Assembly (NCBI GenBank): GCA_947505245.1
Contig: CANNIZ010000017.1
Coordinates: forward strand, 30,592-94,591
Direction of reading: 5' to 3'
DNA: 64,000 nucleotides
DNA from: Pseudomonadota bacterium
GTDB lineage: Bacteria > Myxococcota_A > UBA796 > GCA-2862545
Shown here: in pieces, positions 35,325-44,031 of the stretch
Layout: the number at the start of each line of letters is the position of its first letter
Numbering within the stretch: position 1 is the first letter of the stretch
The notes under the pieces: generated by a model
Databases searched by the model: none
Told to the model about the DNA's origin: nothing
What the model saw: only the letters and a program-made list of their open reading frames with translations
Program-made: the position numbers and the translations under genes

Positions 35325-36497
35325 ATGTCGCCGATTCCGAGGCTTCTTGCGTCCGAACTGACCAGGGCAGCGTCTCAGTTTCCCGCAGTGGTTTTGACCG
35401 GACCTCGGCGGGCGGGCAAGACGTTCCTGTTGCGGAGCACCTTCCCGACGGCGCGGTGGGTGTTGCTCGAAGACCCGGACGTGCTCGACCGCGTACACCA
35501 GGACCCGCGCGGCTTCCTCGATGGCCTAAGCGGCACGGTCATCCTCGACGAGATCCAGAACGCCCCCGAGCTGTTTCCTTTCATCCGCACTCGAATCGAC
35601 CGCGACCCCGAGGCCCGCGGCCAGTGGCTGTTGACGGGCTCACAAGACTTCGCGTTGATGCGGGGAGTGAGCGAGTCGATGGCAGGCCGCGCCGCGATCC
35701 TGCACATGCTCCCGTTCGGGACCGAGGAGACCGCGGCGGTCACGCTGTTCCGTGGCGGGTACCCTGAGGTTGTCAACGATCCGGGCGGCGCTGATTTGTG
35801 GTTCCGTTCCTACGTTCAGACCTACATCGAGCGTGACGTCCGGGCGCTGGTGAACGTCGCGAACCTGAGCCTGTTCCGCCGCTTCCTGTCCGTCCTCGCT
35901 ACGCGGACCGGGCAATTGCTGAACAAGACTGATCTCGCGGCGCCGCTCGGGGTTTCGGTGCCGACGATCACCACATGGCTCGACGTGCTCGAGACCACCG
36001 GCGTGATCTTGTCGATTCCCCCGTGGTTCGAGAACCTCGGGAAGCGGATCTTGAAGTCCCCTCGCCTGTACGTCGCCGACAGCGGGCTCGCTTGCCACCT
36101 GGTCGGCATCGAAACGGCCGAGGCGCTCGAACGATCGCCGCTGCTCGGGCCGTTGTTCGAAGGCTTCGTGGCCTCCGAGTTGGTGAAGCACCGTGTCCAC
36201 GCAGGTCGCAGACCCGGGCTGCACTGGTTCCGCGACCAGCAGGGGCTGGAAGTGGACTTCCTGCTCGAAGGCCGAGGTTTGAAGCCGTTGATGATCGAGG
36301 TGAAGGTCACGCACACCCCAACGTCGCAAGACGCGCGTCCGATCCTTCGCCTGCGCCAGAACGTCCCCGCCGAAGAAGACGATCTCCTCGTGCACCGCGT
36401 GTCCCCAGGCGAGCCCGAGAGCCAGGCGCTGGTCCCAGGTGTGCGCACGGTCAGCGTCGCCGCCATGCACGCCGCGCTGCAGACGCGCGGTTTGTAG
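35325..36497 (+). CDS. AAA-type ATPase with DUF4143 domain
   Basis: 390 residues. Walker A GPRRAGKT at 26-33 and Walker B-like VILDEIQN with PELFPFIRT following are the standard AAA_14 pattern. The C-terminal DUF4143 region contains YVQTYIERDVRALVNVANLSLF and RLYVADSGLACHLVG, GPLFEGFVASEL, FWFR-like HWFRDQQGLEVDFLLEG, a PD-D/ExK-like strand order (E, then EVDF, then MIEVKVT). This family is widespread and scattered in accessory DNA, with unproven role. Preceded by an AT-rich palindrome. The last helix ends ALQTRGL. Confidence 0.88.
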   Translation: MSPIPRLLASELTRAASQFPAVVLTGPRRAGKTFLLRSTFPTARWVLLEDPDVLDRVHQDPRGFLDGLSGTVILDEIQNAPELFPFIRTRIDRDPEARGQWLLTGSQDFALMRGVSESMAGRAAILHMLPFGTEETAAVTLFRGGYPEVVNDPGGADLWFRSYVQTYIERDVRALVNVANLSLFRRFLSVLATRTGQLLNKTDLAAPLGVSVPTITTWLDVLETTGVILSIPPWFENLGKRILKSPRLYVADSGLACHLVGIETAEALERSPLLGPLFEGFVASELVKHRVHAGRRPGLHWFRDQQGLEVDFLLEGRGLKPLMIEVKVTHTPTSQDARPILRLRQNVPAEEDDLLVHRVSPGEPESQALVPGVRTVSVAAMHAALQTRGL

Positions 36498-36500
36498 CGC

Positions 36501-38213
36501 CTACAAGAACCGGCGACGGGCCAACATCGCGAAGCCGAGCGACGCGAACGTGCCCGGCACGAGGAACAGCGCGACCAGTCCGACCAGCGCGCCGCTGATC
36601 GCGTCGAGCGAGATCTTGTTCTTCGCCGTCTTGTCGTCCTGCTCGCCGAGCTGGCTGGCCTCGTCGCTCAACCACGCGATCGTGTTGATGAACAGGTCCT
36701 TGTCGTTGCCTTCTCCAAGGTTCGAGCCGCCGGCAAAGTCAGCGTCGCCGAACACGACGACGCGTCCCCCCTCCTTCGGGACGAAGTTCGCGGGCACCCC
36801 TTTCGATGGGTCCATCTCGGTGCGACCCGCGGAGAGGTCGAGCGCGACGGTTGGCGGCGGCGCGTCTGTATCTCCGACGTCGGTGTCTGCGGCTTCGACA
36901 GGAGCGGGGGGGACATCGCCAGGCCGCGTGCGCACCCCGATCGTCGCGGGGTCCGAGATCGTGGCCGCGATCGCGAGCGGCACGCGGCGCTGACCCTCGT
37001 CAGGCGACTTCGGCGTGGCGGGGTCGAGGTCCGTCTCGGCCCACGCGTACTCCGACGTCTGGATCAACTCCGTGACCTCACGCCCCGGCACGGCGTCCGC
37101 CGAGACCGAGCGCGACCCCTCGAAGATCACGAAGCTGTGGAGCTTGTCGACGATCGGGTGCGACCCGAACGAGCCCGCGGGCTCGCCAAGCATCAGGATG
37201 TACGGCGGCAGGTTCATCTGCTGCGACACCGGGCTGTCCTCGATCACGAGGTCGTTCCCGACCTTCGCGCCGTAGCGCGCGAGATCGGCCACGAGGTTCG
37301 GCGTGTCGCTGCCCTGCACGTCGGGGTCGAGCATGACGAGCAGCTTGCCGCCGGACGCGACGTACGCCGCCACCGCCTCGAGCTCGGGCGGAAACCAGTC
37401 CGTCTGCGGGCGCACGATCGCCACGGCCGTGCATGTGTCGAAGCCATCCACCAGCGCCTGACGCTTCGCGATCGTGTAGTTGCCGTTCTCCAGCGCGATC
37501 ACCGCGCTGCCGAACGCGTCGCGCCCACCGTCGTCGTCGGGGTCGGGCTCGCCGTGGCCCTCCATCCAGCAGATCTTGTGGTCACCGCCAGACGTGAGCC
37601 GGATCAGCGCGTCGGTCAGGGCCTTCTGGTCAAAGTCCTTGTCCAGGCGCTGCTGCTTGTCGCCGAGCGAAAGGATAACGACGCCGCGATCGGTCTTGAC
37701 GTCCATCGCCTCGGCGCGCTCGGGGTCGGCGAGCGGGTTCACCATCGTGACGGTGACCTTGTCGGTGTTCTCCGCGATCCCGTCCTTCAGCAGGCGGAAC
37801 GCCGCGTCGTTCGGGTCCCACGGCGTAAAGAACGCGGTGATCGTGACCGGCTCGGTGATTCCCTTCAGCACGCCGACGGTCTTCTCGCTGATCGTGAACC
37901 GCTGATCGGACGTGAAGTCCCACCGCTTCGGCTTCTTGTTCGCCAGCATGTTCACGCCCACCGTGAGGCACAGCGCGATGATCACGAGCGACAACGCGCC
38001 CGTGCCGTACCGGAACTGCCGCGACTGGGCGGCGTCGGACACGCTCTCGCGGTCGAGGAACAGGTACGTCGACAACAACACGCCGGTGCTGATCGTCAGC
38101 GCCGTCTGCCAATTGTCGAATTCCTGGAACAGGAAGTAGTAGCTGCCCGCCGCGACCCCCATGATGAGGCCTAGGACGCCGAACACCCACGCGAACCGTT
38201 TGACGACGTCCAT
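36501..38213 (-). CDS. gldG: GldG-like ABC transporter auxiliary protein
   Basis: 570 residues from an ATG at 38213 that overlaps the preceding permease stop (TGATG). Two transmembrane segments near the N-terminus, a third after about residue 60, then a large extracytoplasmic domain with SDQRFTISEKTVGVLKGITE, VTVTMVNPLADPERAEAM, CWMEGHGEPD and SGGKLLVMLDPD, the typical DUF4350/ABC_transp_aux blocks, and a final TM with RRRFL. In Bacteroidota the partner set GldA/F/G supports gliding; in other phyla it is an ABC-2 type exporter of unknown cargo. It is the last gene of that set here. Confidence 0.87.
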   Translation of the reverse strand: MDVVKRFAWVFGVLGLIMGVAAGSYYFLFQEFDNWQTALTISTGVLLSTYLFLDRESVSDAAQSRQFRYGTGALSLVIIALCLTVGVNMLANKKPKRWDFTSDQRFTISEKTVGVLKGITEPVTITAFFTPWDPNDAAFRLLKDGIAENTDKVTVTMVNPLADPERAEAMDVKTDRGVVILSLGDKQQRLDKDFDQKALTDALIRLTSGGDHKICWMEGHGEPDPDDDGGRDAFGSAVIALENGNYTIAKRQALVDGFDTCTAVAIVRPQTDWFPPELEAVAAYVASGGKLLVMLDPDVQGSDTPNLVADLARYGAKVGNDLVIEDSPVSQQMNLPPYILMLGEPAGSFGSHPIVDKLHSFVIFEGSRSVSADAVPGREVTELIQTSEYAWAETDLDPATPKSPDEGQRRVPLAIAATISDPATIGVRTRPGDVPPAPVEAADTDVGDTDAPPPTVALDLSAGRTEMDPSKGVPANFVPKEGGRVVVFGDADFAGGSNLGEGNDKDLFINTIAWLSDEASQLGEQDDKTAKNKISLDAISGALVGLVALFLVPGTFASLGFAMLARRRFL

Positions 38214-38974
38214 CAGCGCCACCGATAGCCTTCGACGCGTTGCCACGTCGCAAACAGGAGGAACGCGATCACCGACGCGAAGTAGGTCGTGTCCGCCACG
38301 GTGAGCGACGCGGACGCGAACGACTCGAGGTGCGACCCCAGGCACACCTTGCGGATCAGGGCCTCCTTGTCGTCCGTCATGTAGGGCAGCAGCCAAAGGC
38401 CCATCGACGTCGCGAACCCGAGGATGAGCGACACGATCGCGTTCTCGGTGAACGACGAGTACAACATGCCGATCGCGACGGTGACGGCGCAGGTCAGGAA
38501 GCACGCCATGTAGCCGCCTGCCACCACGCCCCAATCAGGCTCAGCGAGGAAGTACAGCGACGCCGGGATGGTGCCTGTGGCGAGCAGCATCACCACGACG
38601 AAGCCCATCGCGCCGAGGTACTTGCCGAGCACGATCTCGAGCGTGGACACGGGCGACGTGAACAGCAGCTCGATCGACTTGGACTTGAGCTCATCCGAGA
38701 ACAGCCGCATCGAGATCGCAGGCGCCATCATCGCGAGCAGGAAGCTCATGCCGTCCTTGAAGAACGGCGCGAGCAGCATCGACGACAGGTCCGCCTGATC
38801 CTGCGCGTAGGGGTTCTCGATCACGTTGGCCATGTACGCGCTGTACGAGATGAGCGTGGCGGTCCACCACAGGCCGAGCAGGAACACGAAGCCGGTGAGC
38901 ACGAGGAAGCCCATGCTGGTGGAGAACATTCCGCGAAGCTCGCGCCACGCGATGGTAAAGGTGTGCAACTTCAT
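38213..38974 (-). CDS. gldF: ABC-2 type permease, GldF-like
   Basis: 253 residues with six predicted membrane spans. MFSTSMGFLVLTGFVFLLGL near the start and the block MRLFSDELKSKSIELLFTSP with VSTLEIVLGKYLGAM are typical of ABC-2 permeases of the GldF/NosY kind. It sits between the ATPase gene and the GldG-like gene on the same strand, but about 220 bp from the ATPase, the gap being filled by a repeat-like element. The partners point to an envelope exporter or motility-linked transporter. Confidence 0.9.
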   Translation of the reverse strand: MKLHTFTIAWRELRGMFSTSMGFLVLTGFVFLLGLWWTATLISYSAYMANVIENPYAQDQADLSSMLLAPFFKDGMSFLLAMMAPAISMRLFSDELKSKSIELLFTSPVSTLEIVLGKYLGAMGFVVVMLLATGTIPASLYFLAEPDWGVVAGGYMACFLTCAVTVAIGMLYSSFTENAIVSLILGFATSMGLWLLPYMTDDKEALIRKVCLGSHLESFASASLTVADTTYFASVIAFLLFATWQRVEGYRWR

Positions 38975-39020
38975 GACCGCTCGCCTCCGGCTCGCTGACT
39001 ACGCCGCGCGGTACGCGGCT

Positions 39021-39189
39021 GCGCGTTCCTCACGACCGCACCCACTTCGTCGCTCGGCCCGCTGGCGCTGGATCCGCGCACCGTGGTGCTCTCCATTCTC
39101 GCGACTGCGTCGCTGCGAATGGAGTCGCCCTGCCGGCGGGCGCTCAGCGGTCCTCCTGCTACTTCGAACGCGGTCGTTCCGGGACTTGC
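39021..39189. repeat. Intergenic element with inverted ends (copy A)
   Basis: The left end GCGCGTTCCTCACGACCGC and the right end GCGGTCGTTCCGGGACTTGC form imperfect inverted copies; the right end as reverse complement reads GCAAGTCCCGGAACGACCGC. A second inverted pair inside, CCATTCTCGCGA/TCGCTGCGAATGG, can form a hairpin. The same ends occur at 58291-58403. It separates the gldA-like and gldF-like genes. Confidence 0.5.
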
Positions 39190-39197
39190 ACACATGA

Positions 39198-40097
39198 TTA
39201 CGCCTCTCCGATGAGGCGCAGGAACACGTCCTGGAGGCCCTGTTCGCCGCGCAGCGCGAGCAGGCCGGCGTCAACGGCCACGCGGGCGACGTCTTCACGG
39301 ACGTCCCGGTCGCCGCGAATCACGTACTCGCCCTTGCCACGGTCCATGACCTCGGTCACGCCGGCGATCGCGCGCAACGCAGCGAGCACGGCGTCGTTCG
39401 GTCGAGCGATGGTGATGGCCACCGCGCCGCCGACATTCGCGAGGTTCGCGATCGTGTCCTGGGCGATGATCTTGCCGCGGTCGATGATGATCACGCGCTT
39501 GCACACGGGCTCGATCTCGGCGAGCACATGCGTCGAAAGCAGCACCGTGACGTCGCCCGACGCGAGGCCGCTCACCAACTCGAGGATCTCGTGACGCTGC
39601 ACGGGATCAAGCCCGGACACGGGCTCATCGAGCACAAGCACCTTCGGCGAGTGGACGAGCGCCTGCGCGATGCCGACGCGCTGCCGGTACCCCTTGGACA
39701 GGTGCTCGATCAGCCTGTGCGCAACGTCTTTGAGCGCCACCTGCTCGATCGCGCGCTCCACGGCCGTCTTCGGGTCCTTTGCCTCTTTGATGCGCGCGCA
39801 AAAATCCAGGTAGCTCCGCACGGTCATGTCCGTGTAGAGCGGCGGATTTTCGGGCAGGTAGCCGAGCAGGCGCTTCACCTCGCGCGGCTTCTCCGACACG
39901 TCCATGCCGCCAACGCTCGCGCGGCCTTCCGTCGCGCCCAGCGAGCCCGCCAGGACGCGCATCGTCGTGGTCTTCCCAGCGCCGTTACGGCCCAGGAACC
40001 CAACGATCTCCCCCTTCTCGACGGAGAAGGTGATGTCGCGCACGGCGAACTGGCCGCCGTAGCGTTTGCTGAGGTGCTCGACCTCGATCATGGCCAT
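39198..40097 (-). CDS. gldA: ABC transporter ATPase, GldA-like
   Basis: 299 residues. Walker A GRNGAGKT at 36-43, signature LSKGYRQRV, Walker B VLVLDEPVSGLDP and the H-loop LLSTHVLAEIE are all intact. The C-terminal 70 residues form the extra alpha/beta extension seen in GldA/NatA-type ATPases. It powers the GldF/GldG-like membrane partners encoded downstream. Start ATG at 40097; a second ATG two codons in is equally possible. Confidence 0.92.
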   Translation of the reverse strand: MAMIEVEHLSKRYGGQFAVRDITFSVEKGEIVGFLGRNGAGKTTTMRVLAGSLGATEGRASVGGMDVSEKPREVKRLLGYLPENPPLYTDMTVRSYLDFCARIKEAKDPKTAVERAIEQVALKDVAHRLIEHLSKGYRQRVGIAQALVHSPKVLVLDEPVSGLDPVQRHEILELVSGLASGDVTVLLSTHVLAEIEPVCKRVIIIDRGKIIAQDTIANLANVGGAVAITIARPNDAVLAALRAIAGVTEVMDRGKGEYVIRGDRDVREDVARVAVDAGLLALRGEQGLQDVFLRLIGEA

Positions 40098-40136
40098 GAA
40101 TGGCTCTCCGGAAAAGCGATGGCCGCAACGCGCCGC

Positions 40137-40172
40137 CCTCAGGCAACGGGCTGCCCTCAGGCAACGGGCTGC
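40137..40172. repeat. 18-bp tandem duplication
   Basis: CCTCAGGCAACGGGCTGC occurs twice head to tail in the gap between the gldA-like start and the kinase stop. No function apparent. Confidence 0.7.
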
Positions 40173-40225
40173 CCCTTAGCCGTGTAGACGCATGCGTCAA
40201 CGCCGGACTGACGTTCCTTGACGTC

Positions 40226-41716
40226 TTAGCGAGGGACCTCGGCGGGCGACGTCGCCGGCGAGGTCGTCTCGCACGGCTGGTAGCTGCTCGCGTTCACGCT
40301 AATCCCCTGCCCAAACACGACGCGCACGATCGCGTTCTCTTCTGCAGTGAACCGGCATTGATCCGTGTGGCCGTCGGCGTAGTAGACCTCCACGATCTGC
40401 CCGCCCGGCGGCACGCGAATGCGCGAGGACGTCTGCACGCGAACATCGCCCACCTGCGCAGTCGAACCGGGCTGGTCTTCGTCAAGGTGGAACCGCACGT
40501 TCACCTTGCCGTCCCGCTCCACTTCGGGGGGCCTTGGGGTGGCCCAGTTACGCGACTCGGTGGCGAGCGCGCCCGCGGAGGCCTCGCCGTTGTTGACGGC
40601 CTTGTAGATGGCGGCGGCTGCGAGCCCGAACACGGCGACCGCGAGCAACGTGACGAACGCGTAGGGCGTCCACTTGATCAGGTTGCCGCCGCCCGTCTTG
40701 GTGCCCGTGGAGCCTGTGATCTGCCCGGTGACCTCCTTGTAGAAGTCATCGTCGCCTGTGCCGTTCTGCGCGGCCTCTTCGGGGCTGATCTTCGGCCGCG
40801 ACTCGTAGATGGGGATGACGGTCGTGCGCGCGAACTCTTCGAGCGAGACCCGCTGCTCGTTGTTGATCGCGTACAACAGCTGCTCGAGGTCGCGCGCCAC
40901 CTCGAGGGACGTTGGGCGCAGATCACGGTCATACGCGCACATCTTCCGAATCACCGCGCGCAGCTCTTCGAGCGCCGGCGTGGGCATGCCGGGCACCGTC
41001 AGGAAGCCGAGCTGCCGGTTCATCGCCTGATCGTGCGTGACCGGGTTGATCGACAGGCTCATGGTCCGGCCCGTGAGCAGCTCGAACAGCGACATGCCCG
41101 ACGAATACACATCCACGCTCGGGTTGTCCGACACGCCGTCCAGGCGCTCGGGGGCCATGTACGGGCGCGACCCCATCACGACCGATTGTGTGTCCGCCTC
41201 GCGGCCTTCGAACTCGCCGCGCGCGATGCCAAAGTCGACGACCTTCACCTCGCCGTGGATGGTGAGCAGGACGTTGGAAGGCTTGATGTCGCGGTGGATG
41301 ACGCGCATCGGGCGACCGTCTTCAGCGACCGCCTCGTTGAACGCGACGTGCAGCGCGATGCTCATCTGCCGCACGACCTCGATCGCGATGCTCGCCGGCA
41401 GCCCTTCCTTGAACCGCAGGAGCAGCTGGTCGAGGGAGGGGCCCTGGACGTGCTCCATCACCACAACCGGCCGCCCGCCCACGTCCATCAGCCGCTCGAC
41501 GCGCACGATGTTCGGGTGGCTGATGCGCGACAGCAGCCGCGCCTCGTCGCGCGTGCGATTTAGGATCTTGGAGTTGCGCGTGTAGGCGCCCTTCAGGATC
41601 TTGAGCGCGACCTTTCGGCGGAGCGGATCGCCCGTGACCCTCGCCACACAGACCGTCCCGAACGATCCTTCACCAAGGATCTCCAGGATCTCGAATGGTC
41701 CGGCAGAACGCTTCAC
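40226..41716 (-). CDS. Membrane Ser/Thr protein kinase
   Basis: 496 residues from a GTG at 41716. Kinase domain about 8-285: GEGSFGTV loop, Lys39 in VALKIL, HRDIKPSN at 141-148, DFG at 161-163 and APE as APER. An acidic linker leads to a transmembrane segment at about 345-370. The outer domain of about 125 residues is beta-rich with two Cys (QCRF and QPCET). A consensus TATAAT lies 18 bp upstream of the start. All catalytic residues are present, so an active PknB-type kinase is expected; the outer domain's ligand is unknown. Confidence 0.9.
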   Translation of the reverse strand: MKRSAGPFEILEILGEGSFGTVCVARVTGDPLRRKVALKILKGAYTRNSKILNRTRDEARLLSRISHPNIVRVERLMDVGGRPVVVMEHVQGPSLDQLLLRFKEGLPASIAIEVVRQMSIALHVAFNEAVAEDGRPMRVIHRDIKPSNVLLTIHGEVKVVDFGIARGEFEGREADTQSVVMGSRPYMAPERLDGVSDNPSVDVYSSGMSLFELLTGRTMSLSINPVTHDQAMNRQLGFLTVPGMPTPALEELRAVIRKMCAYDRDLRPTSLEVARDLEQLLYAINNEQRVSLEEFARTTVIPIYESRPKISPEEAAQNGTGDDDFYKEVTGQITGSTGTKTGGGNLIKWTPYAFVTLLAVAVFGLAAAAIYKAVNNGEASAGALATESRNWATPRPPEVERDGKVNVRFHLDEDQPGSTAQVGDVRVQTSSRIRVPPGGQIVEVYYADGHTDQCRFTAEENAIVRVVFGQGISVNASSYQPCETTSPATSPAEVPR

Positions 41717-41733
41717 GTGTCGTCCTTTGCGTG

Positions 41734-41739
41734 ATTATA
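41734..41739 (-). promoter_or_regulatory. Likely -10 box of the kinase gene
   Basis: Reads TATAAT on the minus strand, 18 bp before the GTG start, which would give a very short leader. No strong -35 is visible. The 160-bp divergent intergenic region is markedly AT-rich compared with its surroundings. Confidence 0.4.
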
Positions 41740-41876
41740 CCGAGGTGGGCGGCGTTCCGACATAGGTTCCGACAATCGTAGCGCAAATGTACTTCCTGCA
41801 CATGTGGATTTTTTCATTTATGTACCAACGACGCGAATCGTCGGCGTTCATGCTTATGACTTTGGTTGATTAGAAC

Positions 41877-42671
41877 ATGATGGCAGATGTCGTGAAGTTG
41901 TGGGGGGAGTGCGCGCGAGAGGCGGGTGGCGCGGTCATTCGATCGCCGCTGGCCATGCTCGCGCTCGTCGTGATCGCCCCCGTGCTGGCCCTGGTGAATT
42001 TGAACCTTGCTCCGCACCTCGGCTTCTTTGGCGGCTTCCTGATGGGTTTCCTGCAGGCGCTCGCGGCCGGCTGGTACCTGGCGCTCGTGGAGATCGCGGT
42101 CTTGGGCCGCCGGCGGGTGACGCTGGAGGATCTCTACGATCAACTCGGGAGCTACGCCTCCGACGTGTTGAGCGTCATGTTCGTGTTCTTCGTGCTGTCG
42201 TTGCTGTTCCAAGTCGTCGCGGCCACACCGTTGGGGCTGTTGCTGCTCGTGCTCGTCCCGGCGTTGGCGATCGCGTTCAATCCGGCCCCGGAGATGGTGA
42301 CGCAGGAGCGCCTCCAGGGCACGGACCTCCTGGCGGCGGCGTTCCGGTTCGTGCGCGAAAACCCGCTCGAGTGGCTCGTGCCGCAGATCGGCGCCACCCT
42401 GATCACGATCGCGATCGACGCGCTGGTCGCCGGACGCGGCTACGGAATTGATCAGCTTATGAACGTGCTCATGACGTTCGGGCCGTTCTTCGGGTTTATC
42501 AGCGCGGGTTCGTTCGCGGGGCAGCTCGCCGGTCAATCGGGCCCCGGCATCGCAGCAGGCTTCGCGAGCCTGATGTTCGTGCACGCGTTCATGCTGTTTC
42601 GCGCGATCCTTTACAAGCGGCTGCGCGGCAGCAGCCGTCGAGGCCGCGCCTGGGCCGGTCGCGCGCGTTGA
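41877..42671 (+). CDS. Polytopic membrane protein
   Basis: 264 residues with about six hydrophobic spans, starting MMADVVKLWGECAREAGGAV then SPLAMLALVVIAPVLALV. The pattern of paired helices around short loops (GFLQALAAGWYLALVEIAVL, LSVMFVFFVLSLLFQVVAAT) resembles DUF4013-type proteins but is not decisive. It is divergent from the kinase gene and about 100 bp ahead of a PspA-like gene on the same strand, so it may take part in the same envelope-stress circuit. Function unknown. Confidence 0.7.
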   Translation: MMADVVKLWGECAREAGGAVIRSPLAMLALVVIAPVLALVNLNLAPHLGFFGGFLMGFLQALAAGWYLALVEIAVLGRRRVTLEDLYDQLGSYASDVLSVMFVFFVLSLLFQVVAATPLGLLLLVLVPALAIAFNPAPEMVTQERLQGTDLLAAAFRFVRENPLEWLVPQIGATLITIAIDALVAGRGYGIDQLMNVLMTFGPFFGFISAGSFAGQLAGQSGPGIAAGFASLMFVHAFMLFRAILYKRLRGSSRRGRAWAGRAR

Positions 42672-42770
42672 AATGGCAGCGCGACTCGCCACGTAGGGTT
42701 GGGTGGGGCGTTGCTTGTGGCCGCGCTCGCAGCTAGGCTGGTCCCACTGGCTTTCGTGGAGCGTCCGACC

Positions 42771-43487
42771 ATGGCGGGTTTCTTCGAGCGGATCGGGAAT
42801 ATCTGGAAGGGATTCCTGTCGATTTGGATCTCGGACATCGAGACAAAGAACCCGGAGGCCGTGTACGAGGCCGCCATCAACGAGCGGGTGAAGAAGCACC
42901 TCGAGCTCAAGAAGGCCGTCTCGGGCATCGTGTACCTGCGCAACAAGCTCTCGGCCGAGCTCGAAGAGAAGGAGAAGGAGCTCAAGGAGGTCATGGCGCA
43001 GCTGCCCGTGGCCCTCGAAGAGAACGAAGACGAGGTCGCGCTCGTGCTCATCCAGAAGAAGGACGAGCTCACCAAGCACATCGAGTCGCTCTCGGCCGAG
43101 CTCACGAAGGTGGCGGGCCAGGCCGAAGAGGCGAAGGGTGGCCTCGTCGCGTTCCAAGCCGAAATCGAAAAGCTCAAGCGCGAAAAAGAGCAGATGCTCG
43201 CCAAGAAGAGCAACGCCGAAGCGCGGATCCGCATCCAAGAGACGCTCAGCGGCATGTCCACCGACGCAGACATCAAGGCGCTGGACAACGTGCGCCAGCA
43301 CATCGACAAGATGCAGGCCGAAGCCGACATCGGCACCGAGATCCAAGGCAACTCGCTCGACAGCAAGCTCGCCAAGATCAAGGAAAAAGCCGCGAACGTC
43401 ACGGCAAAGTCGCAGCTTGACGACATGAAGAAGCAGCTCGCGGCGCGCAAAGCAGCCACGGCCGAGGGCGTCAAGAAGTCGATGTGA
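42771..43487 (+). CDS. PspA/IM30 (ESCRT-III-like) family protein
   Basis: 238 residues from the ATG at 42771, the start that gives the usual amphipathic N-terminal helix MAGFFERIGNIWKGFLSIWI. A longer frame upstream is open but unlikely. The rest is almost wholly coiled coil (about 45-220), the hallmark of PspA/Vipp1, which polymerises on damaged inner membrane and maintains the proton gradient. The sequence is more divergent than E. coli PspA, e.g. it has SDIETKNPEAVYEAAINERV where the family has EDPEKMLxQxIxEM. The neighbouring membrane protein may be its membrane partner. Confidence 0.8.
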   Translation: MAGFFERIGNIWKGFLSIWISDIETKNPEAVYEAAINERVKKHLELKKAVSGIVYLRNKLSAELEEKEKELKEVMAQLPVALEENEDEVALVLIQKKDELTKHIESLSAELTKVAGQAEEAKGGLVAFQAEIEKLKREKEQMLAKKSNAEARIRIQETLSGMSTDADIKALDNVRQHIDKMQAEADIGTEIQGNSLDSKLAKIKEKAANVTAKSQLDDMKKQLAARKAATAEGVKKSM

Positions 43488-43493
43488 GCCTCG

Positions 43494-43985
43494 TCAGAGG
43501 TTCCAACTGGACGGTGCTGGACGAGCGGGACGCCAGCCGAGGCGCATGACGCGCTGGCCGCCCGCGAAGTTGCCGTCGTTCTCGCGGTCCACCGTGAAGC
43601 CAGCCTGGGCGAACAGGTGCCTCGCCACGACGTTGTCGGCGGCCACCTCGAGCCTTATCTCGCGCACGCCCGCGTCCCGCTTCGCGTCCTGCACCGCGCG
43701 GGCGAGCAGCGAGCGCCCGACGCCGCGGCGCCGGTGGGCTGGGTGGACCACGAGCGCCAGCACCTCGAGAATTCGCGTTTGTCCCGCGCCCATCAGCCCG
43801 AGCGTGCTGACAAGAATAAAGCCCAAAGGTCCATGGATATCGTCGATCGCATAGCCGTCGACCGACGGTGCGGCGGCCCACCGTGCGATGGCTGCCCCAT
43901 AGCCGGTGTCCAGATGCGTGAGCACCCTCTCTGCGAGGGGAGACGCCCAACCAACGTCGTCCAGGTAAAAAGGCCGCAGCCGCAT
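43494..43985 (-). CDS. GNAT family N-acetyltransferase
   Basis: 163 residues with the acetyl-CoA-binding block VHPAHRRRGVGRSLLARAV and the closing strand pair EIRLEVAADNVVARHLFAQA then GFTVDREN. RimI-like layout; it could acetylate a protein N-terminus or a small amine. The stop is 7 bp from the convergent PspA-like stop. No substrate clue in the neighbourhood. Confidence 0.88.
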   Translation of the reverse strand: MRLRPFYLDDVGWASPLAERVLTHLDTGYGAAIARWAAAPSVDGYAIDDIHGPLGFILVSTLGLMGAGQTRILEVLALVVHPAHRRRGVGRSLLARAVQDAKRDAGVREIRLEVAADNVVARHLFAQAGFTVDRENDGNFAGGQRVMRLGWRPARPAPSSWNL

Positions 43986-44031
43986 CGGGTGTCTCCGTTC
44001 CCGCTACACTACCGCCGCCGGGAGTCTTTTC

